Shown in pieces: positions 23,621 through 34,760 of a stretch of 64,000 nt of DNA. The stretch is from Epiperipatus broadwayi (lineage: Eukaryota; Onychophora; Udeonychophora; Euonychophora; Peripatidae). The DNA is taken from the NCBI GenBank assembly GCA_028023455.1, contig JAQFVV010006353.1:1614001-1678000 (forward strand), read 5' to 3'. Every line of letters begins with the position of its first letter. Positions within the stretch are counted from its first letter, which is position 1. The position numbers were made by a program, and so were the translations under genes. The notes beneath the pieces were generated by a model. It was not told the DNA's origin and did not search any database. It saw only the letters and a list, made by a program, of their open reading frames with translations.

Positions 23621-24425
23621 ATTTAAATAAATTGAGATACTGCCAAATCTCAGATGTCAAGAATAATTGTCTAAATAGCATCCAAACCCTAACACACAGC
23701 AAAGATTTAATGAGAAAAGGCTGGCCACCCTTCTCTCTACCTTCTATATATCTAAGCCAGTTGTAAGCATTTAGGTTTGAAAGCTTGAAGCTTTAAATAT
23801 CTTCACAACTAACCCACTGAGTCTAAATCATAAACGTACAATGCGAAATCCTATGATTTACTACAAAGTAGTTTTTAGAATACATAACAAGGTGTAAAGT
23901 ATGTAAATAATATTTTAATTTGCGAAGCGCCGATAGTTAAAAATTGAAATATATCGAGATATTGCCAAATCTCTAGCGCTCGTTCCAATACTTAACTGAC
24001 AGCCAATCAGTTATGTATTCTAAAACCTACTTTGTAGTAAATCATAGGATTTCGCATTGTACGTTTATGATTTAGACTCAGTGAGTTAGTTGTGAAGATA
24101 TTTAAAGCTTCAAGCTTTCAAACCCAAATGCTTACAACTGGCTTAGATATATAGAAATAAAAGTAGAGAGAAGGGTGGCCACCTTTTCTCGTTAAATCTT
24201 TGTTTAGGTTTGGATGTTATTTAGAAAGTTATTCTTGACATCTGATTGGCTGTCAGTTAAGTATTGGAACGAGTGCTAGAGATTTGGCAATATCTCTATT
24301 TATTTCAATTTTCAACTATCGGCACTTCTCAAATTAAAATATTATTTAAATATCCCATTTGTATATTCTCATATACGGAATAATTGCTTCTAAATGCAAT
24401 TAGAAATTGTTAATCATAAAACATA
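23508..24425. mobile_element. Large palindrome (foldback DNA element) with long flanking direct repeats
   Basis: About 23640-23900 and 24005-24270 are inverted copies with few differences (for example AAAGCTTGAAGCTTTAAATA and GTACAATGCGAAATCC with its complement). Within the right half, ~105-bp ends (about 23908-24020 and 24235-24357; GAAGCGCCGATAG... and ...CTATCGGCACTTC) look like terminal inverted repeats. TTCTAAATGCAATTAGAAAT and following bases occur on both sides (from about 23527 and 24390), making direct repeats of ~60 bp. No transposase frame. Confidence 0.7.
23562..23618. repeat. (AT)n microsatellite
   Basis: About 57 bases of uninterrupted alternating A and T. Confidence 0.95.
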
Positions 24426-24539
24426 TATATAAATATCCCATTTGTACAATTTGTATTACTTTTATAAAAGTTTTTATTTATATCTTTTTGATACATCAGT
24501 ATGTTTACATAAATTTTGATACTTTTAATAAGTTCGCAA

Positions 24540-24727
24540 TTATCACATGATCACCATTTCTTATCCTTGCTCATTAAAACTGGCAAAACTCTTCATACAG
24601 TCCTGCCACTCAGTGCAAGCCAGAGTAATCAATGGATGCCAAAAGGCTTGTGCATAAAATCCCTATCTAGTGCCTACTCAAACAATATCCCCAGACTAGT
24701 TTCTAGCTTGTGGCTTTCATCAGTGTT
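24540..24727 (-). mobile_element. F1 copy e (5'-truncated at the ribozyme)
   Basis: It carries the unit from the TCACATGATCACC edge to TTCATCAGTG. On the sense strand it begins CACTGATGA, then AGC/GCT stem II, GAAACTAGTC and the 3' strand of stem I. The 5' strand of stem I is missing, so the ribozyme cannot fold. Confidence 0.75.
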
Positions 24728-24977
24728 ATAATTGAAATGGTTCTAACATCCTTGTACAACCTCTAGTGGAACTTTGAGTCTATTTCAAGCTGTCAGGTGA
24801 ATAGCCCAAAAACAAGAATGAATGAAAATCACTTTATGGCCAAGCTTGCTATAAATACCTTTTCCAACCCAATGATACCAAGATTTTAATAATCTTGTTG
24901 ATTTCTGTATGCATGATACTTGTTTTTCTTATCTACAGCAACTTAATTTGCTTTTGTGGCAAATAAACTTGTTTATT

Positions 24978-25076
24978 ATTATTTTTTTTTATATGTCAAA
25001 GCGTTGATCAGAAAACGAACCCGGGCCTGCTGCTTGGAAGGCAGCTATGCTAACCGCCAGGCCACCAACGCTTGAC
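24978..25076 (-). mobile_element. tRNA-derived SINE (minus), 12-bp TSD
   Basis: AACTTGTTTATT at 24966-24977 and 25077-25088 is an exact target duplication. The sense strand starts GTCAAGCGTTGGTGGCC, has a CCCGGGTTCG B-box-like block, and ends GCTTTGACATAT plus A-run. Confidence 0.8.
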
Positions 25077-25089
25077 AACTTGTTTATTT

Positions 25090-25640
25090 TAAAGACTATT
25101 TTGCATTGAAAAACAATTTAATTAAATATATATATGAGATATATATATATATTTTTACTAACTTGTCTTTTTCATGAAATATGCATTTTTTTTATTATTA
25201 TTCTAATATATGTTATACCATCTTTTTTCTATACACTATGTGTGATATGTACGAGGAAGTGGTATGTATCGTTTAACAATTTATTATAAGCTATGCTAAG
25301 ATATATTTTCTTGGCACTTCTCCTCAGAAGCTATTGTTTGTAATATTGGTTTAAATCTTTCTATTCTCATTAGATTAGAGGTTTACTTAAAAAAAAAGGG
25401 TTGCCATTTGATAGCCGGTCACTGCCGCTTGTCAATCATGAATAATAATCTACCATCATATAGGCGCAAAACTTGCTTTTACCCTATCATACACTAAATC
25501 TTTCATTTACATTAACATAGGCATGAAGAAATGATCTTTACCAGAGGTCCCTTGTAATATTTCTTTTTAAAACCATTATTTTTAATTTGACGTTTTATTT
25601 ATTTTAGGACCACTGAAAGAAACTATTGCTTCTACAAAAT
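25090..25640. other. No gene recognised
   Basis: AT-rich intron DNA with short AT microsatellites. Nothing else seen. Confidence 0.5.
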
Positions 25641-25699
25641 ATCCACAATGCTCCACTCATTATCACATCAATGTGCTTATAGGTTTTTATATATATATA

Positions 25700-25875
25700 T
25701 ATACACAGTAGTGTCAGCGAATGGAAGTCATAGTCATCAATGGGTGCAAGAAGGTTTGTGCATAAAATCCCTATCTAGTGTCTACTCATCCAATATCCTC
25801 AGACTAGTTTTTACCTGTGGCTTTCATCAATGAGAAGCCTTGGATCGGAGAGTACTGCACCTAGATCTTAGGACT
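25700..25875 (-). mobile_element. F1 copy f (partial, degenerate ribozyme)
   Basis: CACAGTAGTGTCAGCGAATG through CTGCACCTAGATCTTAGGA matches half a unit. On the sense strand the core is TTGATGA and GAAA is AAAA. Confidence 0.7.
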
Positions 25876-26378
25876 ATTCTCCACAATTTTACATAATTCA
25901 ACTACTATATTCAATATTATTCTTTGTACCTGTTTAATTAATACAGATTTACATTTCCACAGTTCTAATAATTGTCATTTATGAATGGCTCCGAGACCCA
26001 TTTTGTCTTAGTAAATGCATCTTGGATATTAGTTTAACACCAAAATATTATATATCAAGTACATAATATATGCAATCATCAGATTAACATAGCTTAATAT
26101 ATATGTAATGAAGAGAATAAAATAAGTCTCCCTTAGGCTATATATAAATACCACTCTAAGCATTGAATGAAGGTCCAAGAATACAATAAATTTATCCATT
26201 CTTCAGCTTTTGTCATTTATAATCTCACGTTTACCAACATTGGTCAAAGTTCAGAATGAAATTATACTGCATCAGTTAACTGATATATATCATTTAATAA
26301 TTATTAGATTAATACACAATTATGCAATGATGGAGATAGAATCTCTTTCAATCTTGTTTTTAATAATGTTGTGTTTTA

Positions 26379-26659
26379 CACAGAGGCAAAACTCTTCATT
26401 CAGTAGCACCACCCAGTGCAAGCCAGATTAATCAATGGATGCAGGAAGATTTGTGAACAAAATCCCCTAGTGCCTACTCATCCAATGTCCCCAGACTAGT
26501 TTCTAGTTTATGACTTTCATCAATGAGGAGCCTTGGGTCTGAGAGCACTGCACCTAGATCTTAGGATCTAATGCAACCCTCTGGCTGGCACTACTGAATG
26601 AAGGGTTTTGCCTCAGTGCTAAACAGCTTGTGTAAATATAAAGAATGGTGATCATGTGA
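26379..26659 (-). mobile_element. F1 copy g (281 bp, 9-bp TSD)
   Basis: TGTGTTTTA at 26370-26378 and 26660-26668 flanks it. A minus-sense arm (26379-26580) meets a short plus-sense arm that ends ...GATCATGTGA. Its ribozyme has TTGATGA in place of CTGATGA, but stem II reads AGT-CATAA-ACT, a third compensated version. Confidence 0.78.
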
Positions 26660-26779
26660 TGTGTTTTATATATGAATGTAGTAAATGTAGACTTGGTAAA
26701 AATGATTAAATATTTTATCCCTATATATATATATATTTACAAATATATAATGTTTGCTATAATGCATGCCTGCTACATT

Positions 26780-27270
26780 GGCTCAGTATGGTGTTTAATT
26801 GCCATGTGACTATTGAAGGAATAGATTTCAGATGCCCTTCTAGGTTTACCTAAGTTTTCCAGATGATGTACCATGGTATAGCTTGCCTCACCTATAAGTA
26901 TGATGAAACTTCCCAGATGTTGCATGACAGCTTGCTTCATGTCTGGTTTATGATCTAGAAGCTTCCAGTTCCAGTGTGAACCTTCTCACTGCTTTAGCTA
27001 TATAATGAACATGGACTGTCATTCACTTCCAACAATAATTTGTTGTCGTCTAACTTTACCTCCAACTGGACTGACTATTTATAGCTAGATCTCCATCCAT
27101 AATGAAAACAATTAGATTCACTAAGCATCATCACCCATTGGCCTGTTACTACTATTGGATATATGTTATCTATTCATATATCCATTGGTCTTTAAAATGA
27201 TCATGCCTAATCTGTTCAAAATAAGATGGAATCTGGACAAGTCTATTAGTTAAAGATAAGTTGAGATATA
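26780..27270 (-). repeat. Dispersed repeat family B, minus-strand copy
   Basis: On the minus strand it runs in the same order as 5155-6030 (GATAACATATATCC, GATGATGCTTAGTGAATC, CAGACATGAAGCAAG). It lacks the F1 insertion, so it shows the empty state of that site. Confidence 0.6.
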
Positions 27271-27303
27271 ACAGAATTAATTCTTAACCAGAAATTAATC
27301 AGC

Positions 27304-27433
27304 CTTCGATATGCACTGTTTAATCATATTACTAACTCACCGATGTTATAGTGAATATAGGTTTGACAATGTCCTGCATACTCACTATAATATTGGTGAG
27401 TTATCAACATGATTAAACAATGCATGTCGAAGA
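27304..27433. repeat. Small foldback (MITE-like), ~54-bp arms
   Basis: CTTCGATATGCACTGTTTAA...TATAGTGAATAT pairs with ATACTCACTATAATA...TGCATGTCGAAG. The spacer is about 20 bases. Confidence 0.75.
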
Positions 27434-27880
27434 TTTATTACCTTTGCCTTAAGATTACTGACTAAGACTCTGCTTGTAAATTATATTATTAAACAAATAA
27501 TAAAATAGAATTTAATAATTAAGTAAAATTTAATAATAATGAAATAAAAATTTAATAATTGTAAAGATATTCTAAAACTTGAACTGAGTCAAGCCATTAT
27601 TAAAAGGTCCTTTTAAATCAAATAGCACTGACTTAACTTTCAGTGACTTCTCACCAGAATCATAGTGCAAAATTAATTAACTAACAATGCCGGGAGCAGG
27701 CTGACTATATAGTTTATAAAATATTCAATTATTGCAATGGGAAATGTAAATTATAAAAGTCAGATGTTCCATTTTTTTGACAAAGGGACATACCTCAAGT
27801 TTTTGGAGTATTTCATTAGGATATGGAAAGAATGCAAAGTTAAATAATTAATTGTAAACATGAAATTAACATAGTTTAAT

Positions 27881-28098
27881 ATAAATACAATTTATCCAAA
27901 CTTCAAACACTTTTTAGCAAACTTTATTTGTACATACACCTACATTTCGACTGACCTGCAGTCTTCTTCAGAGCTATGATATAATGAACAAAATAAAAAA
28001 ACAACTATATAAGAAGACTGCAGGTCAGTCGAAACGTAGGTGTATGTACAAATAAAGTTTGCTAAAAAGTGTTTGAAGTTTGGATAAATTGTATTTAT
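27881..28098. repeat. Near-perfect palindrome, 87-bp arms
   Basis: Arms 27881-27967 and 28012-28098 differ at very few bases, with a 44-base spacer. Inside each arm GACTGCAGGTCAGTC is itself a short hairpin followed by GAAACG (GAAATG in the left arm). Transcripts across it would fold into long double-stranded RNA. Confidence 0.85.
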
Positions 28099-28728
28099 AT
28101 GATATTACGGCAAACATAAAGAAAAGTGTGATTTTGGTAATATTTATATAGTTTAATATATATGTGTTATTAAGAAGAGATCCCCTCCATCGGAAATGGA
28201 TAAATAGCATTCTATTTTTAATTCATTGTTCAACATATAAAGTTCTACTTGTTCTTAGATTGAAGGAGAGGGTTTTCTCTACTTAATTACAGCGCATAAT
28301 TTATAAAGTTTGGGAATTCACTGAAATAATACATGCATGAATACTGTCAATGGAGTGGTCCTCTGTCAAGAAAATACTACCTGGCCTAATTCCCAGGTGC
28401 ACATGAAAAGTACATGCATATTAAGTTAAGTGCAATGCTGTTATAATGAATTGCTGTATTAAATAGGCCGCTGTTAATGTGTAGTGCCACTGAGTACGAG
28501 TTGGAGTATGACATAATACTTTAACCAAAGTATAACACCTTATTTGCAAGTGTTTTTGCTTTTATCCCAGTGCATCTGACTCACATTTAGCTTACTCCTA
28601 TTACAACAATCCATTCGCTTAGAAATCTGACCAACCTTCCGCTGATTCATTAAAAACATATACCTTTTCAAGTAAGCCATATAACACATATTACAATTAA
28701 CACATATTACAATTTAACTTTACATACA

Positions 28729-28934
28729 TAATGCTAGAATTGGTAAACAAATGAAAGATGAAAGTACTATAGGTAATTTTGGTTATGGTAATAGAAATGA
28801 GAGAGGACATAGACTTGTGGAGTTTGCAGAAAAATAAAAACTTTATATTATGAATTCTTTTTTTCAGAAAAATGTTAAAAGAAAATGGACATGGAAGCAT
28901 CCAAATGAAGGTACAGCAGAATTGGATTATATTT
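28729..28934 (+). mobile_element. RTE-type LINE, copy C, 5' fragment (endonuclease region)
   Basis: It matches copy A at 2049-2255: GNFGYGNRNERG and RKWTWKHPNEGTAELDYIL are readable. It is truncated at its 5' end and cut at 28934 by the insertion 28935-30996. Confidence 0.8.
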
Positions 28935-30996
28935 TGTATAACGATCGAAATGAAAGTGAAAATCGAATCTAACCGCAAAAACAATATCTGCAACTACCAG
29001 GGCGCCATCTAGGCATTTGAGCCTAGAAAAATTTATAGAGTAGGCAGATACATGCTGTTAAGATTCCACTTTATTTAAATATTCCGATCGTTAGCCCAAG
29101 TCACTAGCTCAGCGGAGACGCAGAGATAAAAATCTATATCTTAATTTATATCTTAAATATCAATAAATAAAAGCCACTGCCAGAAATTAACACATAAAAA
29201 TATTTATTTTCGCACATATAAAATAATATTTAAATTTTGAGGAATAAATTTAACATTTTAGATTTTTATATTAACTTTTAATTTTACATTTAACTAAATT
29301 TCAATGAGTTTAATATTTTATTTAGATAGTCAAGTATGAATAGACTACATAGATCTGCATTTGAAAAGAAAATATTCTTCTCTGATTTAACCTTAGGCAA
29401 CAAATTTTGCAACCAAACTGGCGCCAATCCATCTGATACATTCATGTATTCAATGTAGCATGATACGACAACACAAAATACTATACTGTCGGGAATGGAC
29501 ATCTGAACAGTAAGTAGAATTAGAGAAGACATTGACTCTCCACCAACGGATGTTACATCTGTTGGCAAGTAGAACAATAAACAAAAAACTCCATAGGAAT
29601 GGACTGCGGTCTTCTGCCGACTTACAAACCCATCCATAGGCAAACAGAAGGTTGTGGCGTATATATGCAATCCTGCCCATAGCGGACCTCATACTACATC
29701 TACTAATTACACAAATATATCCAATCCATTGAGCCAATTCAACCACGAAAACGAATAACCTAAGATTACCCTCCCTTAATATAACTTTACAAAACTATAT
29801 AGCCATTCACGCCCGACTTAAATTTAACATTTAAATACGTTCGCACAGATTATTTTTATAAATTTGCTTTAAAATGTTGAGTACAGATCAGCTGCACAGA
29901 TTCCACGGTCAAAAACATTCCAAATTAAACACAACCGATCAAAATACAAAGTCATCGATAAACGTCACTTGCATAGGGAATATACAAATCCCATTAGCAT
30001 TCATCGTAAGATGCTTGCAGTGATATCGTTGACCCATATATTCTAATCGAATGTGAAAACCACAACATAATCAACCGCTAACGAATCTATGCAATGTCTA
30101 TACCCAACTTAAATGTAATGCATTTAATAATTTCTACAATAAATATTACTACAAATAAAAATAATAAAATGGAAATGATTTTAGCAAAACTTAACTATAT
30201 AAATTTAAACAATCAATTATTAATTTGAAAATCAAATAAGAGTTCATTTTAAAATTTAAATTAGCTGAATCTTTAAAAAAAAATCATTGACGAAAGTTCT
30301 TAATTACTTTTTTTGGTTGTTGTTAATTTGTAAAGTTCATAGCTCACGGTAGAAGAGTCCAGGTTTCTGCTTTTAATTCCTGCGATGCCTCCATTGGAAG
30401 ATAATGTTCTGGAGATGGCAATAGCTGGTTCAAGGTATCACAGTCTTTTCATTTTTCCTTTTTAAATAGAGAGTGTGGTATGTGCGTCCTACCACCTCTC
30501 AAACACACAACGCTGGAACTCCCGAAAAAACTGTATTTCCCTTTTTATATTATCCACACAGATTCAATCAACAAAACATCACTAATCCATCACTTTCATT
30601 AGGGTCCGAGCCAAGGCTTAGTGCTTCCATTGGTCAAGCTAATTTCTCTTTTTTTCTTATCTATCTTTCATCAGATCATTTTAATTATACAAGAGCCCAC
30701 GGCTAGCTTGCTTTTCAAACAATTTATAAACAATCATTTCCATTTACAGATTACAAGAATTAATTAATACCTGTTTTTATTTTTAAATCTTATACTTTTT
30801 TTTTTTTTTTATAAAAAAGTACGTTCAAATACTTATTTGTTTTTTTAAAAAAAAATATTTTTAAAGTTTGGCATCTGTGCGAATGTATATACGTTTAACA
30901 AACCTTTTAATTTTAGCGTTTAGTTTTTTACTTTTATTTGCAAACTTTTAAGTTTTTATTTTAAATTAATGTAACGACATATTTATATATAGTTAC
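28935..30996. mobile_element. ~2.06 kb insertion inside RTE copy C (TGTATAAC...AGTTAC)
   Basis: ATTT at 28931-28934 and 30997-31000 flanks it. Removing the insert and one ATTT restores the RTE sequence seen in copy A except one T. The ends are weakly inverted (TGTATAAC and GTTACA). The interior includes CAGGGCGCCATCTAGGC at about 28998 but no transposase, integrase or RT frame. A short LTR-type or cut-and-paste non-autonomous element is possible. Confidence 0.55.
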
Positions 30997-31000
30997 ATTT

Positions 31001-33187
31001 GATTAACAGGAAATACATATTTCAAGATTGTAATGTTCTTAATAGATTTAACACAGGAAATGATCATTGATTAATAAGATGTAAGATACGTGTTAATGTA
31101 AAACTAGAAAGACAAAAATTATTAAGAAAAACAATATTTACAGTTGATATTCCTAATCTTCAGAAACATTCTAATGAATTTAAATTAGAACTTACAAATC
31201 GGTTTCAAGTATTAGTAGATTTTGAACATGATTCAGATATGAATGAAATTAATATGAAAATAATTGATCCACTTTTAAAAACTGCAACAAAGATAGCTGG
31301 TAGAAAAAAGCAGCAATTGACCAATAAAATTTCTACTGAGACTAGAGAATTTATGAAGAGAAGAAGAAATATGAAGATATACAAAAATGATGCATTAAAA
31401 AGAATTGAATATCTTGAATTTTGTAAAATGGTGCGGAAAAGAGTTGAATATGATATAAGAAAGTATAACTGTGAACTAGCAAGAAAAGCTATAGAAGAAA
31501 ATAAAAGTCTTAAGAATGTAAAACAACATTTTGGTATTGGTAGGAAATTTATATCTGCAATAAGAAAAAAAGATGGAATTATTACTAAAAAGAGAGATGA
31601 CATCATGAAATTGGTAGAAATTTTTTATCAAGAATTATATAGTAATAAAGAACAAGTACCTCCTATATCTATTACATCTTCCGAATTGCCCAGAATTTTA
31701 AATGAAGTGAGAAATGCAATTAAATGTATGAAGAAAGGAAAGGTTTCAGGTAATGATGGAATTATAATTGATATATTAAAAGAAGCAGGTGAAGAAACAG
31801 AAATTTTTTTAGCAAAGTTATATACTAAATGTCTAAATGATAAAGATGTACCGGATGATTGGAAGAATGCAGTAATAATATTAATATTTAAAAAAGGTGA
31901 TAAAGAAGATATTAGAAATTACAGACCTATCAGCCTTTTATCAGTTTTATATAAAATTTTTACCAAGATAATTACAACTCGTCTACAGAGAACATTGGAT
32001 TTCCACCAACCAAGAGAACAAGTTGGATTTAAAAGTGGTTTTAGTACAGTAGATCATATTCAGGTACTGAGAGAAGTTATAGAAAGGACAAATGAATATG
32101 AGTTGTCATTAGATTATGAAAAGGCATTTGATTCTATAAACATTTCTTCAGTGATTAAAGCATTGGATCATCAAGGTATAGATCCAGGATATTGTCATAT
32201 TTTAAAGAATATTTATAAAAATGCAACAGCAACAATTAGATTACATAATGATACTGGGAAAGTCAACATTGAGAAAGGTGTAAGACAAGGTGACTTCATA
32301 TCTCCAAAACTTTTTACAGCAGTGCTGCAAGAAGTATTTTGTGGATTAAAATGGAAAACTAAAGGAGTGAAAGTAAATGGAGATTATTTAAGTCATTTAG
32401 ATTTCACAGATGATGTAGTTGTTTTTGCTAATAATGCTTCAGAGCTGCAGGAAATGTTGCAGGAGTTATCAGATGAAAGTAGGACTAAAGATAAATGTTA
32501 AAAAGACTAAAATAATGTTTAATCGATTTGCTCAAAATATGAAAATAAAGATTGATTATGATGAATTAGAAGTTAACAGTTACAAATACCTTGGTCAGAT
32601 TATTAATACAGATGGAAACATAATGGAAGAAATTAATCATAGAATTAAACTTGGTTGGAGTGCTTTTGGTAGAAATAACTTGGTACTAAAAGGAAATATG
32701 CCTATGTGTTTGAAAAGGTATTTGAAAAGGAAGGTTTTTAACAAATGTGTTTTACCAGTTCTTACTTATGGATCTGAGACTTGGACACTCAATAGAAGAG
32801 CAATACAGAGACTTCAGACCACTCAAAGAAGTATGGAGAGATGTATGTTGGGAGTAACAAGAAGAGATCGAAAACACAATGTATGGGTAAGAGAACAAAC
32901 AAGTGTTACTGACCTCATTGAAAAAATTAAAAGATTGAAGTGGAGTTGGGCTGAACATGTTGCTAGAAAAGATGATAATAGATGGACAATTGAAATTTTA
33001 AACTGGATTCCAAGAGATTCTAAAAGACCCAGAAAGAGACCACATGTGAAATGGATGGATGAAATAAAAAAGTGTGCAGGGGTGATGTGGAGAAGAGAAG
33101 CTAAAGATCAGAGAAGATGGATTAAACTTGGAGAGACCTTCATCCTGCAGTGGATTGATAATGGTTGATAATGATGATGATGATGAC
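31001..33187 (+). pseudogene. RTE-type LINE, copy C: reverse transcriptase and C-terminal region
   Basis: This is the best RTE copy here. Frame 1 (31239-32501, 420 codons) has KGKVSGNDGIIIDILKEAGE, YRPISLLSVLYKIF, DYEKAFDSI (RT motif A), GVRQGDFISPKLFTAVLQE (motif B) and LDFTDDVVVFANN (motif C, usually FADD). The second frame (32419-33168) continues VGLKINVKKTKIMFN, KYLGQIINTDGN, LPVLTYGSETWTLNRRAIQ, TDLIEKIKRLKWSWAEHVAR and KRPRKRPHVKWMDEIKK to the stop. An 8-bp deletion at about 32487 breaks the frame, and copies A and B share it. The 3' end is a (GAT)n tail at about 33171-33187. Such enzymes nick DNA and copy their own RNA by target-primed reverse transcription. Confidence 0.88.
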
Positions 33188-33224
33188 ATAATATTTTTAG
33201 AAATATTTAAACTTCATATATTTC

Positions 33225-33560
33225 AAACTTCTCTTCCATCACACATTACTGAAATACATAATCAAAGACATGCGAAAAAGATAAATGATCATCAAGATGT
33301 GTATTTCATGCTGCACTAGCACTCATCAGTTGACCCACATATCTTTATTTATTCAGTATATATATAACAAATTACTATAGTTTAATTGACAGGTTTTAAA
33401 TTTTCTGCTTTGCAACTTTGATACAAAGTGCTTAATGAAAATACATTAATAACTTTTACCAATCATTTATTAAACTAGACATTATCTCCAGTCTATACAT
33501 AAGTCTCACTTAATGAATAATACATCTGCAGTGTTATAGAAGTATCAGCACTCTATGTCC
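33225..33560 (-). mobile_element. F4 repeat copy with a nearly complete hammerhead
   Basis: It shares ACAAATTACTATAGTTTAATTGACAGG and TGAATAATACATCTGCAGTG type blocks with the F4 cluster at 16.9-17.9 kb. It lies directly downstream of RTE copy C. Confidence 0.6.
33292..33333 (-). ncRNA. Hammerhead ribozyme motif (F4)
   Basis: Minus strand: TCAA, CTGATGA, stem II GTGCT-AGTGC-AGCAT (5 pairs, one G-U), GAAA, a loop ATACACATC, then TTGA pairing with TCAA. Compared with F2 (CCAA/TTGG) the stem I change is compensated. Stem III is only two pairs, so activity is uncertain. Confidence 0.6.
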
Positions 33561-34317
33561 TTGCTCATGTTGACAATTTTGATAACTTTCATGACGCAAC
33601 TTATTCAAGTTAGAGACTGATTTCTATCCACTTTGTTTTATCAGTGCATCTGATTTACCGTTTGCATGCTCCTACTATAAGTATCCACCAATCCAGAAGT
33701 CAGACAAACTTCTCACACTACAGAAACATTTTATTATTGTTGATAGTATTTTCCATTGCAAATATCATTACCGTAATTCAGTTTATCCTAGCATCTTAAG
33801 TTCAGAGCCATTGCATAAAATTATGAGCTCTTTTGCATCATAATTCCACATATTAAATTATAATAACGGTAGACAATAACAGCATCTATGTATTAATTAA
33901 TCAGAAAGTCCTTCGATCACTTTGTATTCATTATCAACTGAAATAACGCAAAATAAAAATCAGCCGTCACGTGATTTCCCAAGATCCTAGATGCCTGTTT
34001 TTTCGTCTACGTTATTTTAGTTTGTAATGATTACTTAGATAATTAAAAGTACTTCTCTTTATTAATATATATACTGTTATTGTCTACTTATTATAATTTA
34101 AAATTTACACAACGGGTAACTTGTTATTTTACGTACATATAATAAAAACACAGGCTGTTTTAAAGCTATTAAAAGATGGAGAGGAAAGGATATTTGGTAA
34201 AAGGAAAGAGTAATATTGTTTATTGAAAAGTTACCAAAGACTTTTTTTTTTTTATAAAAATAAACTTAATTGCAATTTATATACAAATATTAATCTGTTA
34301 CATTTCGATTTACAAGG

Positions 34318-34760
34318 GTCAAACTAACTCAACTCGCATCTTTGACACCATTCACTTTAGATAAATACGGCAATGATTATTAATACTCGTTTACTAAACT
34401 AGAGATTATATCTAGCACAGATATAAACATGCACACACATGGAGTTATTCGCCTTTCTCCTTTTCATGTGTAATATCTTTATAACTATATTAAACAACTC
34501 CCACATAGTCAAGTGCTGTTAGCCGAGAGGTCATCGCGGCCGCCTTGCAAGCAAGTATTTGGTTGCAGACGGTTGTGGGTTCGCGTCCCGACCGGTACTA
34601 TGACATATGGAAAAAGAAAAAAAAACAAACAACTCCCACAAAGTATTAAAATGGATAGAAATCAGTCCCTAACTTGTGTGAACGTTGTATAGTGAAAGCT
34701 ATTAAAACTGTCAACCTAAGGAAATTGATTGTTGATACCTATCAAAACTGTCAACCTAAG
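34318..34760. mobile_element. F4 repeat copy split by a SINE
   Basis: It shares AAACTAGAGATTATATCTAG, GGATAGAAATCAGTCCC and GTATAGTGAAAG blocks with other F4 copies. AAACAACTCCCACA is duplicated around the SINE. TATCAAAACTGTCAACCTAA is duplicated at about 34700 and 34740. Confidence 0.5.
34506..34626 (+). mobile_element. tRNA-derived SINE (plus), 14-bp TSD
   Basis: AAACAACTCCCACA at 34492-34505 and 34627-34640 is an exact target duplication. GTTAGCCGAGAGGT is an A box and GTGGGTTCGCGTCCCG a B box. The spacing and extra arm suggest a Leu/Ser-type tRNA ancestor. The end is ACTATGACATATGG plus an A-rich tail. Confidence 0.88.

Noticed and set aside
23533-23766. 77-codon frame across the (AT)n run
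   Set aside because: The long YI repeat is just the microsatellite translated. No domain and no splice context.
28998-29015. GGCGCC block as a retroviral tRNA-Lys primer-binding site
   Set aside because: Only a short match, no adjoining LTR pair, and no gag/pol/env frames in the insert.
29290-29746. Overlapping 126- and 98-codon minus-strand frames in the 2.06 kb insert
   Set aside because: No recognisable domain, two frames overlap, and the insert otherwise looks non-coding. Left unassigned.
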